The notes under the pieces are model-generated. The model saw only the letters and a program-made list of their open reading frames with translations, was not told where the DNA came from and did not search any database. Positions 42,237 through 52,146 of a stretch of 64,000 bases of DNA are shown piece by piece. This stretch comes from Methanoregulaceae archaeon UBA467. GTDB lineage: Archaea > Halobacteriota > Methanomicrobia > Methanomicrobiales > Methanospirillaceae. A program made the translations under genes and the position numbers. The stretch is taken from the NCBI GenBank assembly GCA_002503825.1, contig DASP01000007.1, forward strand, positions 129,267-193,266. Direction: 5' to 3'. Within the stretch, counting starts at the first letter, position 1. Each line of letters opens with the position of its first letter.

Positions 42237-45059
42237 ATGGCGAAGGAACGGGCAGACCTGGATGCCGGAGTGCCCGGCACTTATGATCGGCAGAAGAGTC
42301 TGGCAAATACCCTTTTATACCCGGACACAAAGTATCCCTTGGACGAGAGGGATGTGCATGAAAAGAGGACAAAATGCCCGTTACCCTCACCCGGGGTGGA
42401 CCCTTTGAATCCCTCATCGAAAGAACGTATGGCAGAGATCCATGACCTCCTGTCAAAGCATCCACGTGGATTAAGCATCAAAGAGATATCTCATAGATTG
42501 CATCGTCACCGCAATTCTGTCTCCAGGGATCTGCAGGTTCTCCTCCTCTCCGGGCAGGTACTGCAGCAGGCATTCGGGATCACCCGGGTCTACTCCCTTG
42601 CACAGAGGACCCCGGTTTCCAGGATCCTGCACTACACCTCTGATATGGTCCTGATCGTAGACAATAACGGGACCATTATTGATGCAAACACCCCGCTCCT
42701 CACTTTTCTCTCATGCAGACGTGACGAGCTGGAGGGAAAAAACATCAATTCCGAAGAACACCCCCTTTTTTGCGCGATTAAAACCTGTTCAGCCGGGGAT
42801 TCCCCACAGGGGACATTCTTATCCACCACGTTTCGGATAACGACAGAAAACCGGGTCTGTCACCTGAAGATGAAGAAGATTAATACCGTGTTTGAAGATG
42901 GGGCACCAGGTTTCGTCTTCATTATCGAAGATGTCACCAGTGAAATAATCTCAAGGGATGCACTGAAAAGGAGTGAGTCCAATTACAGGGCTATTGTTGA
43001 GACCTTCCCCGGGATGATGATCCGTTTTCTCCAGGATGGGACTATTACCTTTGCAAACCAGGCATTCTTATCTTATTTTTACTCCTCTTCGAGGGAAACA
43101 CGGGATGACACCTTTTTTTCCCTGGTGTACACCGGTGATCTTGAGGTACTCCGTTCACTTCTTGGAGATCTCTCACCCGGACACCCGGCAGCGTCTCTCT
43201 CTGTTCGGGTCATGCCGGCTGACCGGGCCCCGGCCTGGACCACATGGACCATTCATGCTATTTATGAGGAGGGGACCGGCCTTATCATGTATCAGGCGAT
43301 AGGCCGTGACATTACCCCCGACATCGATGCAAAGGAGCGTGAGATCGAAAGCAGCAGGGAACTGGATTTCCTCACTATTAAATCCCGGGATTTTCTGAAG
43401 ATGGACCCGGGTTCGGATATATACAGCTGCATTGCCAGTCACCTGCGTGAGATGATTCCGGGGGCGGCCATTGCAGTATATGCAATCGATCCCATGGGGG
43501 GGACATTCACCATAAAATCCCTGATAAGGGAAGGTACTCCCCTGGAGAGAGTCAGAGTTCAGAAACCGGACTGTTTCGATCTTACCTGTTCACTGGCCGG
43601 AGAGGCGACGCAGGCTGACGAGATCAAGGAAGCGTTATACTCAGGATCTCTCGCCGACATCGGGGGATATTTATACCATTGTCTCATCCGGCAGAGTATA
43701 CATGGAGGATTTGAACGGGCGATGGCCGGTACTGACGGGAAGCAGGTCTGTTCAGCTGGACTGGTATGGAATGGATCCCTCATCGGAGCCGTCGAGATAG
43801 TCACTGGTAAGGACAGTGCTCCATTTAACCGCGCATTTATTGAAACGTACCTCAATATGGCCTCGCTGGCGCTTCAGAGACGGGAATCAGAACACGCATT
43901 GAGCCTCAGCGAGGAGCGGTTCAGGAGGATCACTGCCATAAATCCCCTCCCGATATCAATTATAGACCAGTACGGCCGTTATACATACTTAAGTCCCCGC
44001 TTCACCGAAATCTTCGGGTATACTCTTGAGGATATCCCGACCGGAAATGAATGGTTCATGTTCGCCTTTCCGAACCTTGCAGAACAGAAGGCAGCCAGGG
44101 ATATATGGAAGAGAGACCTGGCCGAATCTGTAGCGGGACTGATCCGGCCCCGCGAATTCCGTGTGCGGTGCAAGGACGGGCTCTTCAAGGAGATCTTATT
44201 TCTCCCGGTGAGCATGTCCGATGGTCAGCAGCTGATTGTCTATGAGGATGTCACCCCCCGCCTGGACGCTATCCAGACTAAAAACCTCCTGTTCGATATC
44301 TTCAGGTCTTCACATGACGGGATCTACAGCACCACCATAAACGGCCGTCTCCTGTCATGGAACCCTGCAGTGGAACGGATATATGGCTACGCCATTGAAG
44401 AGGTGATCGGAAAGGATGTGCGAATGCTTGAACCCCCATCCCTGAAGGGAGAGATCTCCTCGATCCTGGAACAGGTAAAACATGGGGAATATATTACAAA
44501 CTATGAGACAAAGCGGGTGAGAAAGGATGGGAAGCTCATCGATGTGTCTCTGACGATATCTCCGGTGTACCGGGAGGGGAGGACCATTATGGGCGCCTCT
44601 ACCATAATCCGGGACATTACCTCGCATAAAGCCGAAGAGCGACTTAGAAGTGCGGAGATGAGATACCAGGACCTGGTCGACAACATAAATGTCGGAGTAT
44701 ACCGGAGTACCGGAGATCCCGAGGGGAAATTTATCTGGGGAAATACATCACTTCTTCGCATCCTGGGATACGACTCCATGAATGACCTGCAGGAGATTGC
44801 AGTGAGTGATATCTTCGCTCGTAGCGGAGGGCGGGCTGAACTGCTTACAGAACTTCGTCAGAACGGGTTTGTAAAGAACAGGGAGATCATCCTGCGAAGG
44901 GGAGACGGGACGGCAGCCCATGTCCTGGTGACCGCACTTGCCACCTTTTCGCCCGATGGATCTATATCTTATATCAATGGGATTGTGGAGGATATTACCG
45001 ATCAGCGCCTCCTGGAACAGAAAGTGGCCCGGTTAACACGCAACCGGAGAAAGGCCTGA
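42237..45059 (+). CDS. Multi-PAS/GAF protein with N-terminal HTH, no kinase domain
   Basis: Up to 940 aa. Residues about 66-125 form a winged HTH (LLSKHPRGLSIKEISHRLHRHRNS). Then PAS (130-245), PAS (250-365), a GAF-like domain (370-555), and three more PAS domains to the C-terminus, several closing with 'DITSHKAEERL'-type linkers. No HisKA or HATPase domain is present. I infer a sensory transcription regulator of the Bat type. The start may be 42237 or 42429; both ATGs follow the same motif aaagaacgtatggc. Confidence 0.8.
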   Translation: MAKERADLDAGVPGTYDRQKSLANTLLYPDTKYPLDERDVHEKRTKCPLPSPGVDPLNPSSKERMAEIHDLLSKHPRGLSIKEISHRLHRHRNSVSRDLQVLLLSGQVLQQAFGITRVYSLAQRTPVSRILHYTSDMVLIVDNNGTIIDANTPLLTFLSCRRDELEGKNINSEEHPLFCAIKTCSAGDSPQGTFLSTTFRITTENRVCHLKMKKINTVFEDGAPGFVFIIEDVTSEIISRDALKRSESNYRAIVETFPGMMIRFLQDGTITFANQAFLSYFYSSSRETRDDTFFSLVYTGDLEVLRSLLGDLSPGHPAASLSVRVMPADRAPAWTTWTIHAIYEEGTGLIMYQAIGRDITPDIDAKEREIESSRELDFLTIKSRDFLKMDPGSDIYSCIASHLREMIPGAAIAVYAIDPMGGTFTIKSLIREGTPLERVRVQKPDCFDLTCSLAGEATQADEIKEALYSGSLADIGGYLYHCLIRQSIHGGFERAMAGTDGKQVCSAGLVWNGSLIGAVEIVTGKDSAPFNRAFIETYLNMASLALQRRESEHALSLSEERFRRITAINPLPISIIDQYGRYTYLSPRFTEIFGYTLEDIPTGNEWFMFAFPNLAEQKAARDIWKRDLAESVAGLIRPREFRVRCKDGLFKEILFLPVSMSDGQQLIVYEDVTPRLDAIQTKNLLFDIFRSSHDGIYSTTINGRLLSWNPAVERIYGYAIEEVIGKDVRMLEPPSLKGEISSILEQVKHGEYITNYETKRVRKDGKLIDVSLTISPVYREGRTIMGASTIIRDITSHKAEERLRSAEMRYQDLVDNINVGVYRSTGDPEGKFIWGNTSLLRILGYDSMNDLQEIAVSDIFARSGGRAELLTELRQNGFVKNREIILRRGDGTAAHVLVTALATFSPDGSISYINGIVEDITDQRLLEQKVARLTRNRRKA

Positions 45060-45377
45060 TGCCAGGTGCCGGACAGGTAAACTTTCCGTATAAGAGGATT
45101 AACGTCCAATTGTTAGTACCGGGTCATTCATCGTGGGATTATCGAATTTGAGTATTCATCCCACCCCGGAAGATGGATCCACAACGAGTGGGTGCACTCT
45201 TCTGTTACGGCAATAACTGACAATTGTGCAAGGGCGATAATCAGGAGTATCTGCAGAACTGACACGGTCATAACAAAAGGAGTGTGAAGGCCCGATGCAA
45301 TAACCGATTCATCTCAAAATTGTAATTTCCTGTTTTATTCAGTGCAATCCGGTTACCCGGATAGTCCGGGATAATAT
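45060..45377. other. Convergent intergenic region, no gene seen
   Basis: About 320 bases between the HTH-PAS gene and the convergent P-type ATPase gene. No open frame or repeat here looks functional. Confidence 0.5.
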
Positions 45378-47927
45378 TCAATGGTGACTCTGCCGGCCCC
45401 GTATCACCTTGAACAGCTCGAACCATACCACGCTCAGCAGCCCGGCAATGACACAGAGCAGGAGATCCCCTGGCGAAACCGGTGCAAACCGGAAAAGATC
45501 TCTGAAAGCGGGGATAACCAGGACCGCAACAAGAAAGATGACGGTCCCCCCGATTACCCACCAGAACGCCGTGTTTTTTTTCCTGAAAGATGTAAACATG
45601 CTTTCTGACCACGATCGGTTTGTGCAGATCAGGGAGAGGTTGGCAACGACAATTGTAATAAAGGAGAGTGAACGAAGCTCATCTCCTCCCAGTCCCTGCA
45701 TCATACCATAGATGTAAACCGCAAGCACGATGCCCAATGCAATAAATCCCTGGGCCAGGGCGATAGAAATGGTGGGACGATCAAGGATACGATCTTCCGG
45801 TCTCCTTGGGGGATGCTGCATCGTTCCCGGTTCCTCCTTCTCCGCCTCAAATACCACGGAACAGGCTGGATCGATGATAAGCTCAAGAAAGACAATCTGG
45901 ACAGGCATAAGGATAAGGGGCCCGCCGAGAAGGACCGGCGCCAGCGAAAGGCCGGCAATGGGCACGTGAACCGAGATAATATACGCCATTGCCTTCCTGA
46001 GGTTCGCATAAATCCTCCTCCCCATCCGTACTCCTGCGACGATTGATGCAAAATTATCGTCAAGGAGGACGAGCGAGGACGCCTCGCGTGCGACATCGGT
46101 CCCCCGCCCACCCATGGCAATGCCGATATGGGCGGCCTTCAGTGCCGGAGCATCATTGACTCCGTCACCCGTCATGGCCACGACCTCCCCGGCTGATTTC
46201 AACGATTCGACGATGAGAAGTTTTTGTTCGGGAACAACCCGTGCAAAAACAGTGGTGGACCGTATCAGGGAATCCCGCTCTTCCCCGGAAATTGTCTCCA
46301 GTTCAGGACCGGTGAGGATTTTGTCATTACCGGGGAGCCCGATCTGAAGAGCGATATTACGTGCAGTTGCAGGATAATCACCGGTGATCATGGCGACGCG
46401 GATCCCCGCGTTCCTGCATTCGCTCACCGCTGCTGCCGCATCAGGCCGGACCGGATCGGCGAATCCTATCAGGCCAAGGTATGAAAAGGGGAATGCGTGC
46501 TGGCCGTCCGGAAGTTCTCCCGTCCTGAAGTACGCTTTTGCAATAGCAAGCACGCGAAGTCCCTGTGATGCCAGGACTTCTACCTTTTCAATAAGTGGTG
46601 CACTCTCAACATCCCTGATATGGCAGAGATCGAAGATCGCCTCCGGTGCTCCCTTGGCAGCGATGATATATTCCTCGCCCGTAACCGACCGCCATACGTT
46701 GGACATTGCCAGGAGTTCCCTGGAGAGGGGGTATTCGAGGAGGAGCTCCCAGTCCTTGTGGAGATGCTCGGTCCCGGAAAGGCCGTCTTTTCCCATGGTG
46801 AGCAATGCCTGTTCCATGGGGTCAAAGGGGTCCTTTTTACAGGAAAGTATCGCATATTCAAGAAGTTCATGGAACTGTTCCGGAACGGTATTGCACCCTT
46901 CACCGGCACAATCGAAGGATGCCCCGGCCGCAAATATCTTCGATACGGTCATCCGGTTCAGGGTAAGGGTGCCGGTCTTGTCAACGCAGAGGACGGTCGT
47001 TGCACCAAGTGTCTCGATTGCAGGGACATGCCGGGCCAGCACATTCAGTTTTGAGAGGCGCCATGCACCGAGCGCAAGAAATATTGTCAGGACAACAGGG
47101 AACTCTTCCGGGAGAATAGCCATCGCAAGGGTAATTCCAGCCAGAAGGCCATGCAGCCAGTCCCCACGGGTCAGACCATATACCACGATTACGGTAACGC
47201 AGAGGATAAGCCCGATCACTGCAATGGTTTTTACGATAGAGGAGGTCTCCGTATGGAGCCGGGTCTTCTCCCGTTCCACCGACTGTAATGCCGTTCCGAT
47301 CTTCCCCATCTCTGTACCGGTGCCGGTTGTGCTCACTTCCGCTATGCCCTGACCCTGAACGACGAGCGTGCCGGAATAGAGCCAGGGCTGGTCATCGCCA
47401 CCGGGTCTCCGGTCCCCGGGCATGCCTTCCGCAGGAATTTTCCTGACCGGAACAGATTCGCCGGTCAGGAGCGACTCGTCCAGGGTAAGATTTGTTGAAG
47501 AGATAAGGTGTGCATCTGCAGCGATGCGGTCACCTTCACTCACGAAGATAAGATCTCCACACACTACTTCTCTTCCAGCGATCCGTTGCAGTTTACCATC
47601 CCTGATAACCAGGGCTCGCGGACTCGAAAGGTTCTTCAATGCATCCAGGGCATTCTCGGTCTTTCGCTCCTGGTAAACGGTGATACCTATGATCACGAGG
47701 ACAAACGAGAGGAGCAGGGCTCCCTCCTCGATATCCCCGAGGACAAAATAGATGAGCCCGGCTCCTACGAGGAGGAGAAACATCGGTTCGCGGACAACGT
47801 CACTGACGATTGCGAAAAAATCCCTCGTTTCACGGGAGGGGAGTTCGTTTGGCCCATCCCGGGTGAAACGCCTTTTTGCTTCTTCGGCAGACAGGCCGGT
47901 AAAATGGGATAGATCGAGGAGTGGCAT
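45378..47927 (-). CDS. Cation-transporting P-type ATPase
   Basis: 849 aa. TGES (about 156), phosphorylation site DKTGTLT (about 314) and MTGDGVNDAPALK (about 587) are complete. M4 reads MAILPEEFPVVL, related to the P2 (Ca2+-type) PEGLP motif, and M6 reads ELIIDPACSVVFEAE, which differs from well-studied Ca2+ pumps, so the ion is uncertain. An N-terminal cation-ATPase domain (LSHFTGLSAEEAKRRF) is present. Single gene. Confidence 0.92.
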   Translation of the reverse strand: MPLLDLSHFTGLSAEEAKRRFTRDGPNELPSRETRDFFAIVSDVVREPMFLLLVGAGLIYFVLGDIEEGALLLSFVLVIIGITVYQERKTENALDALKNLSSPRALVIRDGKLQRIAGREVVCGDLIFVSEGDRIAADAHLISSTNLTLDESLLTGESVPVRKIPAEGMPGDRRPGGDDQPWLYSGTLVVQGQGIAEVSTTGTGTEMGKIGTALQSVEREKTRLHTETSSIVKTIAVIGLILCVTVIVVYGLTRGDWLHGLLAGITLAMAILPEEFPVVLTIFLALGAWRLSKLNVLARHVPAIETLGATTVLCVDKTGTLTLNRMTVSKIFAAGASFDCAGEGCNTVPEQFHELLEYAILSCKKDPFDPMEQALLTMGKDGLSGTEHLHKDWELLLEYPLSRELLAMSNVWRSVTGEEYIIAAKGAPEAIFDLCHIRDVESAPLIEKVEVLASQGLRVLAIAKAYFRTGELPDGQHAFPFSYLGLIGFADPVRPDAAAAVSECRNAGIRVAMITGDYPATARNIALQIGLPGNDKILTGPELETISGEERDSLIRSTTVFARVVPEQKLLIVESLKSAGEVVAMTGDGVNDAPALKAAHIGIAMGGRGTDVAREASSLVLLDDNFASIVAGVRMGRRIYANLRKAMAYIISVHVPIAGLSLAPVLLGGPLILMPVQIVFLELIIDPACSVVFEAEKEEPGTMQHPPRRPEDRILDRPTISIALAQGFIALGIVLAVYIYGMMQGLGGDELRSLSFITIVVANLSLICTNRSWSESMFTSFRKKNTAFWWVIGGTVIFLVAVLVIPAFRDLFRFAPVSPGDLLLCVIAGLLSVVWFELFKVIRGRQSHH

Positions 47928-48167
47928 AGGAGAGTTCGGTAACTTTCCCGATAGGGCGGGAGCTCGTAAAGGTTTTTCGGTTGTATAGATTTTTCCCGTG
48001 TATAAAGCGCCCTGTTAGAGCAGTATTTTAAGAAAAATGGAGCAGGATACACCGGTTAGAATCGCACATATCAGATATTTTTATCCGGATAATCCAGCTC
48101 GCGTGACAGCATATGTAGCTGCCGCTATGAGATTGTATTTATGAAACGGTCAGGTAAAAGTACATGA

Positions 48168-49727
48168 ATGAACAGGCAGTACTGCTGGATATTCCTTGTC
48201 ATAACGATATGTCTTTTTATAGCGGGCATACCAGCAGACGCTGCCCATTCCAGCCAGTCCGGGGCTTCTTCATCACCTGGTGACAATGGCGCCCAGGCTG
48301 GCATCTCTGCTGGATCGTCTGCAGGCAGTCCTCAGGATTCCTCATCCTCTGCAGGAAATTCAGGGGACTCCGGGAGCAGTTATACAGGCTCATCAGGGTC
48401 AGCATCCGGGGGCGATCCAGGTAACAGCTTTTCGCAGCCACACGAGCAGCCCGGTATGTCGATGGGCAGCCCGGGTCTGACTCACGATCAACCAGGTACA
48501 ACCGCGGAAAATATTCAAACCGGGTCGGAAAATGCCGGCCAGGGCTCTCCTTCCCGGTCGGGCATGTCAGGAGACAATTCCGGCCCGTCATCCCCGGCTC
48601 AACCCGGCGAACCGGCGGCGCGGATGCAGGATCAAAATACCGGAAGCCCCGAATCAAACCAGCAAAACTCCCAGGAATCACAGGCCGGGTTCACCAGCGG
48701 GAGAACCGCGGATCCCGCCAGGAATGGAGCTGCCGATGCCGGAACGGGCAGTGGATCGTCCCGGGGACCGGAAGGAGGGAACGCTGCCGGGTCACCTGAA
48801 TCCCGGGGACAGGCAGCAGGCCAGGAGCGACAGGCAGGGATTATACTCTCCCCGGCTAGTGCAGATTCCGCCCGGTTCGCCTCTGGCGGCAGGGACCGCA
48901 CTTCCCCGGTACAGGACACAGGCCGGGGTGCATTACCACAGCGACAGCAGCACGGGCCGCCTGCTCAATCCGGAAGCTACCCCTGTGCCCCTGCACAGAC
49001 GATCCCGCTTACTCCGGTGGCGGGGCAGGGCCAGAGCGAGTCAAAGGACGACCATTCATCCCGACCGCGGTCCAGGCGGACCGGACCCCCCCCTGTCGAC
49101 GTCATAGAGACGGCAGTTCCCGGCACTCCATTCTCCTCCCGGCCTGCACTGCCGTTCTTACCACTGAGCCTGTTGTTATTCGGCGGATACCGGAGAATTT
49201 CAAAGAATAACGTGCTGGAGCACGATGCACGGCACATTATCTACCAGGCCATCACCGAACGGCCGGGTATCGAGGTGAAGACGCTCGCCGATACGACCGG
49301 TATCAATGAGAATACGCTGCGGTATCACCTGGCCATGCTCGTTTCAACAGGGAAGATAACCTGCTTTACAAAACCTGGCATCGTGCGATACTTCCGGAAC
49401 CAGGGTACATACCGCCCGTTCGAGCAGGTGGTATTCCACTATCTCTGGACCGATACTCCACGCTGGATCCTGTGGCTGCTCATCGATCACCCGGGACTGA
49501 CCCGGCAGGAGATCGCGGATGCCCTTGCTATCTCGGGTCCGTCGGTCACCCGGCAGATGGAGCACCTGATAGAAGACCGGATCGTTGTGAACCGAATGCC
49601 GGGCCGGTCGAATCATTATGAGCTCACAAAGGATGCTGCCATGACAATCACCCGGCTGATGGCCAGTTCCCCGGTAATGAGGCATGAAGAGATCCCAATA
49701 AAGCCTCTTTTAGTTACTGCCGACTGA
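48168..49727 (+). CDS. Membrane-anchored double winged-HTH protein with disordered ectodomain
   Basis: 519 aa. A signal-like segment (1-26) is followed by about 280 residues of Ser/Gly/Pro/Gln-rich, almost hydrophobe-free sequence, then a short membrane segment near 322-336 (PALPFLPLSLLLFGG). The C-terminal 170 residues hold two winged helices: 350-412 (GIEVKTLADTTGINENTLRYHL) and 415-505 (GLTRQEIADALAISGPSVTRQM). Topology puts the disordered part outside and the DNA-binding part inside. Double-wHTH membrane proteins are known in methanogens; the very long low-complexity outer part is unusual. Confidence 0.8.
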   Translation: MNRQYCWIFLVITICLFIAGIPADAAHSSQSGASSSPGDNGAQAGISAGSSAGSPQDSSSSAGNSGDSGSSYTGSSGSASGGDPGNSFSQPHEQPGMSMGSPGLTHDQPGTTAENIQTGSENAGQGSPSRSGMSGDNSGPSSPAQPGEPAARMQDQNTGSPESNQQNSQESQAGFTSGRTADPARNGAADAGTGSGSSRGPEGGNAAGSPESRGQAAGQERQAGIILSPASADSARFASGGRDRTSPVQDTGRGALPQRQQHGPPAQSGSYPCAPAQTIPLTPVAGQGQSESKDDHSSRPRSRRTGPPPVDVIETAVPGTPFSSRPALPFLPLSLLLFGGYRRISKNNVLEHDARHIIYQAITERPGIEVKTLADTTGINENTLRYHLAMLVSTGKITCFTKPGIVRYFRNQGTYRPFEQVVFHYLWTDTPRWILWLLIDHPGLTRQEIADALAISGPSVTRQMEHLIEDRIVVNRMPGRSNHYELTKDAAMTITRLMASSPVMRHEEIPIKPLLVTAD

Positions 49728-49994
49728 GTGTCGCACAATGTACCGGATCCTCATCACCGTTTCCGGAACCCGTCATGAAGTTTCCGGGGGTCACCTCATG
49801 CCCGGAGTATGCGTTATTCACGCATATCCGTGCGTTCGCACAGATTCCCCGATCCTGCTCCGGATTTGACTGCAACCTGATATGTAGCTTTTTGTGTGAG
49901 AAAAAGTTTGATAATCCCTGCCGAGGTTGTAATGGAGACCGGGTGTCCGGGACCACTCGTCCCGGACCCGAATATCCAAAAGGAGTGAATAAAA

Positions 49995-50531
49995 ATGTTA
50001 AAGAAGATCGCTCTATGCGCAATGCTGGTCCTTATTCTTATTCCGGCTTCCGTCATGGCAGCCGGGCAGAGCGGACAGGCACAGCAAAAAACGTCCGATG
50101 ACACCACGGCCCGGTTACAGACCCAGGTCAGATCCATGCAGGAGTCCGGGTCGGCTTTACAGGACGGAGAACGCCAGACGGTCAGGAACCGTTCATGTAT
50201 ACAGGACTGTGACATGGTGCAGAATATGACCCAGAACCAGATCCGGCTGGGATATGCATCCGCTGTTTCCGGGGACAGCCCGGGAACTGCATTTTGTAAT
50301 GGAAATGGTGCAGGGAACTGCACAGCCATGCAACAGCAGGGCGGGCAGGCAGACAGACTCCAGTACAAGTCCTCTTCACAGCAGCGGGCCCAGTCCGGTC
50401 TCACGACCGCAGAGGGTCAGAGTACCCTGGACAGTTCTGCTGAACAGTCAGGTGACCGGTTCCGTACAATGGTCCGTTCCATGATAAAGAACCAGACAAA
50501 ACTGCAGGACGGTTCCTGCACAAACTGCTGA
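49995..50531 (+). CDS. Secreted Gln/Ser-rich protein with conserved Cys
   Basis: 178 aa. Clear signal peptide (KKIALCAMLVLILIPASVMAA). The mature part is rich in Gln, Ser, Arg and Met, with Cys pairs CIQDC, CNGNGAGNC and a final CTNC, and an internal repeat around QTQVRSMQESGSALQDG and RTMVRSMIKNQTKLQDG (start and end of the mature protein). A ggag site precedes the ATG. The function is unknown. It follows the membrane HTH gene by 268 bases and may be its target or its ligand. Confidence 0.75.
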   Translation: MLKKIALCAMLVLILIPASVMAAGQSGQAQQKTSDDTTARLQTQVRSMQESGSALQDGERQTVRNRSCIQDCDMVQNMTQNQIRLGYASAVSGDSPGTAFCNGNGAGNCTAMQQQGGQADRLQYKSSSQQRAQSGLTTAEGQSTLDSSAEQSGDRFRTMVRSMIKNQTKLQDGSCTNC

Positions 50532-50558
50532 CGAATCAGACCAGACTGCACACTGCAG

Positions 50559-50595
50559 GGATGCATCAGAAGGTGCATCCGGTAAATCTTTTTTT
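50559..50595 (+). terminator. Hairpin plus T-run after the secreted protein gene
   Basis: ggatgca (50559-50565) and tgcatcc (50574-50580) pair perfectly around 8 bases; a run of seven T's follows at about 50589-50595. This is a classic intrinsic-type terminator 28 bases after the stop. Confidence 0.65.
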
Positions 50596-50879
50596 GCGGG
50601 GGTCCACCGGTGTATTTATGCATCCAGGAGATTTATCGGGTCGCTCAGACGTTTAGATTCATTACGGAGGTAAATGAATCTTTTTGCAATTTAAAAAATA
50701 TTTCCTGTTCAATGACCTGCTTTTTTGAATTATTCTGTCAATTTTAAATGATTTTAACAGCCTTTTACCCGAAAGAAATTCATATATGCCTGTAAATCAG
50801 TAGAAAATCAGATGAATAATGCTGTTATCGATAATGAGGATTATTTAAAAAGATTTAAGAGATTTGAACTTATTTTGGG
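50596..50879. other. AT-rich intergenic region, no gene seen
   Basis: Sequence between the terminator and the duplicated zinc-ribbon segment. It is strongly AT-rich with several near-TATA stretches but no supported gene. Confidence 0.4.
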
Positions 50880-51330
50880 AGAAAAAATGGATTCGTCTTT
50901 ATAAATATTTTATTGCGCCTTCTAATTCTTGCCGGGCGTCAGGACCGTGTAATGGTTCTTGCACTGTCTGCATGTTCCATCCCTTGACTCTTTGTAATAG
51001 GCTTTTGGCATATTGTACATAATCGAATTTTCTTTCAAACAATTGGGACAGGTGAAACGGATAATATACCCGGATCTCGTCCCGAAAACTGTCGGTTTTA
51101 CTAAGTTTTTCATCATTGTATCAATCTCTGCGATGCTTTCCAATGATAGATTGTAACATCATCCAATCTGGATAATCATATTCCGATACATGTGTTGTGC
51201 GCCCGGCAGAGGTTCAATAATAGAATTGCTCTTTTTTCTAATTCCATCAAAAAGGCGTATATATGCCCAGTTTTTTCTGGTTGTACTATAATAGGAGGTC
51301 TGATCGTAAATAAGCGCTGTATGATCGTGA
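50880..51330. repeat. Tandem duplication, copy 1
   Basis: Aligns with 51509-51955. The matched part covers the 3' flank, the zinc-ribbon gene and about 190 bases upstream, including an inverted repeat ccag-n6-ctgg at 51267-51280. Confidence 0.65.
50922..51143 (-). CDS. Small zinc-ribbon protein, duplicate 1
   Basis: Up to 73 aa from a TTG at 51143; ATGs at 51116 and 51113 (MMKNLVKP) are more conventional. CPNCLKENSI and CRQCKNHYTVLTPGKN provide two CxxC knuckles. It is about 80 percent identical to the protein at 51550-51795 over the shared part. Relative to copy 2, one A is missing just upstream (gtaac against gtaaac), which shifts the upstream frame. Function unknown. Confidence 0.7.
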   Translation of the reverse strand: MESIAEIDTMMKNLVKPTVFGTRSGYIIRFTCPNCLKENSIMYNMPKAYYKESRDGTCRQCKNHYTVLTPGKN

Positions 51331-51508
51331 AGGATGAGGCCATAAAGTGCGCCAGAAAGGAGATATATAGATTTTGGATAGAATATCTGAACTCAGTGCA
51401 TTAAAGATCCAGCCGTGAGGGCACAGGACCAATTAAATCAAATATTTTGTGCTTGTGGAAAATATGCAGGTCTTCAGGCTCTGAAGAAAGAATCGTAACA
51501 TATTGAAA

Positions 51509-51955
51509 GAAAAGATGGATACGTCTTTTTTTTGCAATAATTGCATCAGTTAATTCTTGCCTGGTGTCAGAACAGTGTAATGTTTCTTGCACTGTGCGCA
51601 CGTACCATCCCTTGACTCTTTGTAATATGCTTTTGGCATATTGCAGACAATCGAGTTCTCTTTAGAACAATCAGGACATGTGAAATGGATAACATACCCG
51701 GATCTCGTCCCGAAAACTGTAGGTTTTACTGAATTTTTCATCATTATATCAATCTGTGCGATGTTTTCCGCTGATAGATTGTAAACATTATACAACCTGA
51801 ATTATCATCTTCCCGTACTCCCGGTATGCGCCCGGCATACCTTCAATGATGGGATGCTCCTTTACTCATAATCCCATCAAAAGGGGGTTTTAATTGCCCA
51901 GATCTTTTCTGGATGTATTATTATAGGCTGCCTGAGGGTAAATAAACATAGCCTC
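51509..51955. repeat. Tandem duplication, copy 2
   Basis: Second copy of the segment at 50880-51330, same orientation. The upstream inverted repeat is kept as ccag-n7-ctgg at 51897-51911 although the loop differs. Confidence 0.65.
51550..51795 (-). CDS. Small zinc-ribbon protein, duplicate 2
   Basis: Up to 81 aa from a TTG at 51795; ATGs at 51744 and 51741 (MMKNSVKP) are the likely starts, with a tataatgt element at about 51785 suggesting a short leader. CPDCSKENSI and CAQCKKHYTVLTPGKN form a zinc knuckle pair. The core KPTVFGTRSGYVIHFTC and MPKAYYKESRDGTC are almost identical in copy 1. The gene product may bind nucleic acid or protein; not recognised as a named family. Confidence 0.72.
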   Translation of the reverse strand: MYNVYNLSAENIAQIDIMMKNSVKPTVFGTRSGYVIHFTCPDCSKENSIVCNMPKAYYKESRDGTCAQCKKHYTVLTPGKN

Positions 51956-52146
51956 ATTAAGGAGGATTCACATTTATCCGGATCGCTTTAGAGAGCAAAC
52001 GGTGTCGGCCCATAATTAACTGCCAGCAGATAACAATGGCTGTTACCCGGGGCAATACCGGCACCTGACCGGGGTTCTTCCATCCCGGGGAATTCTTCAA
52101 CTGGAAGTCCCTGTGGGCACCAATGGTTGCCTACGCCGTTTCCACC
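51956..52146. other. Intergenic region, no gene seen
   Basis: Between the duplicated segment and the next small zinc-ribbon gene; no supported feature. Confidence 0.4.

Noticed and set aside
46384..47352. Long plus-strand open frame opposite the P-type ATPase
   Set aside because: It is antisense to a gene with complete ATPase motifs and has Ser/Arg-rich, low-quality composition; a shadow frame.
51192..51404. 70-codon plus-strand frame between the duplicated zinc-ribbon genes
   Set aside because: It lies in the duplicated upstream region, and the frame is not kept in the second copy.
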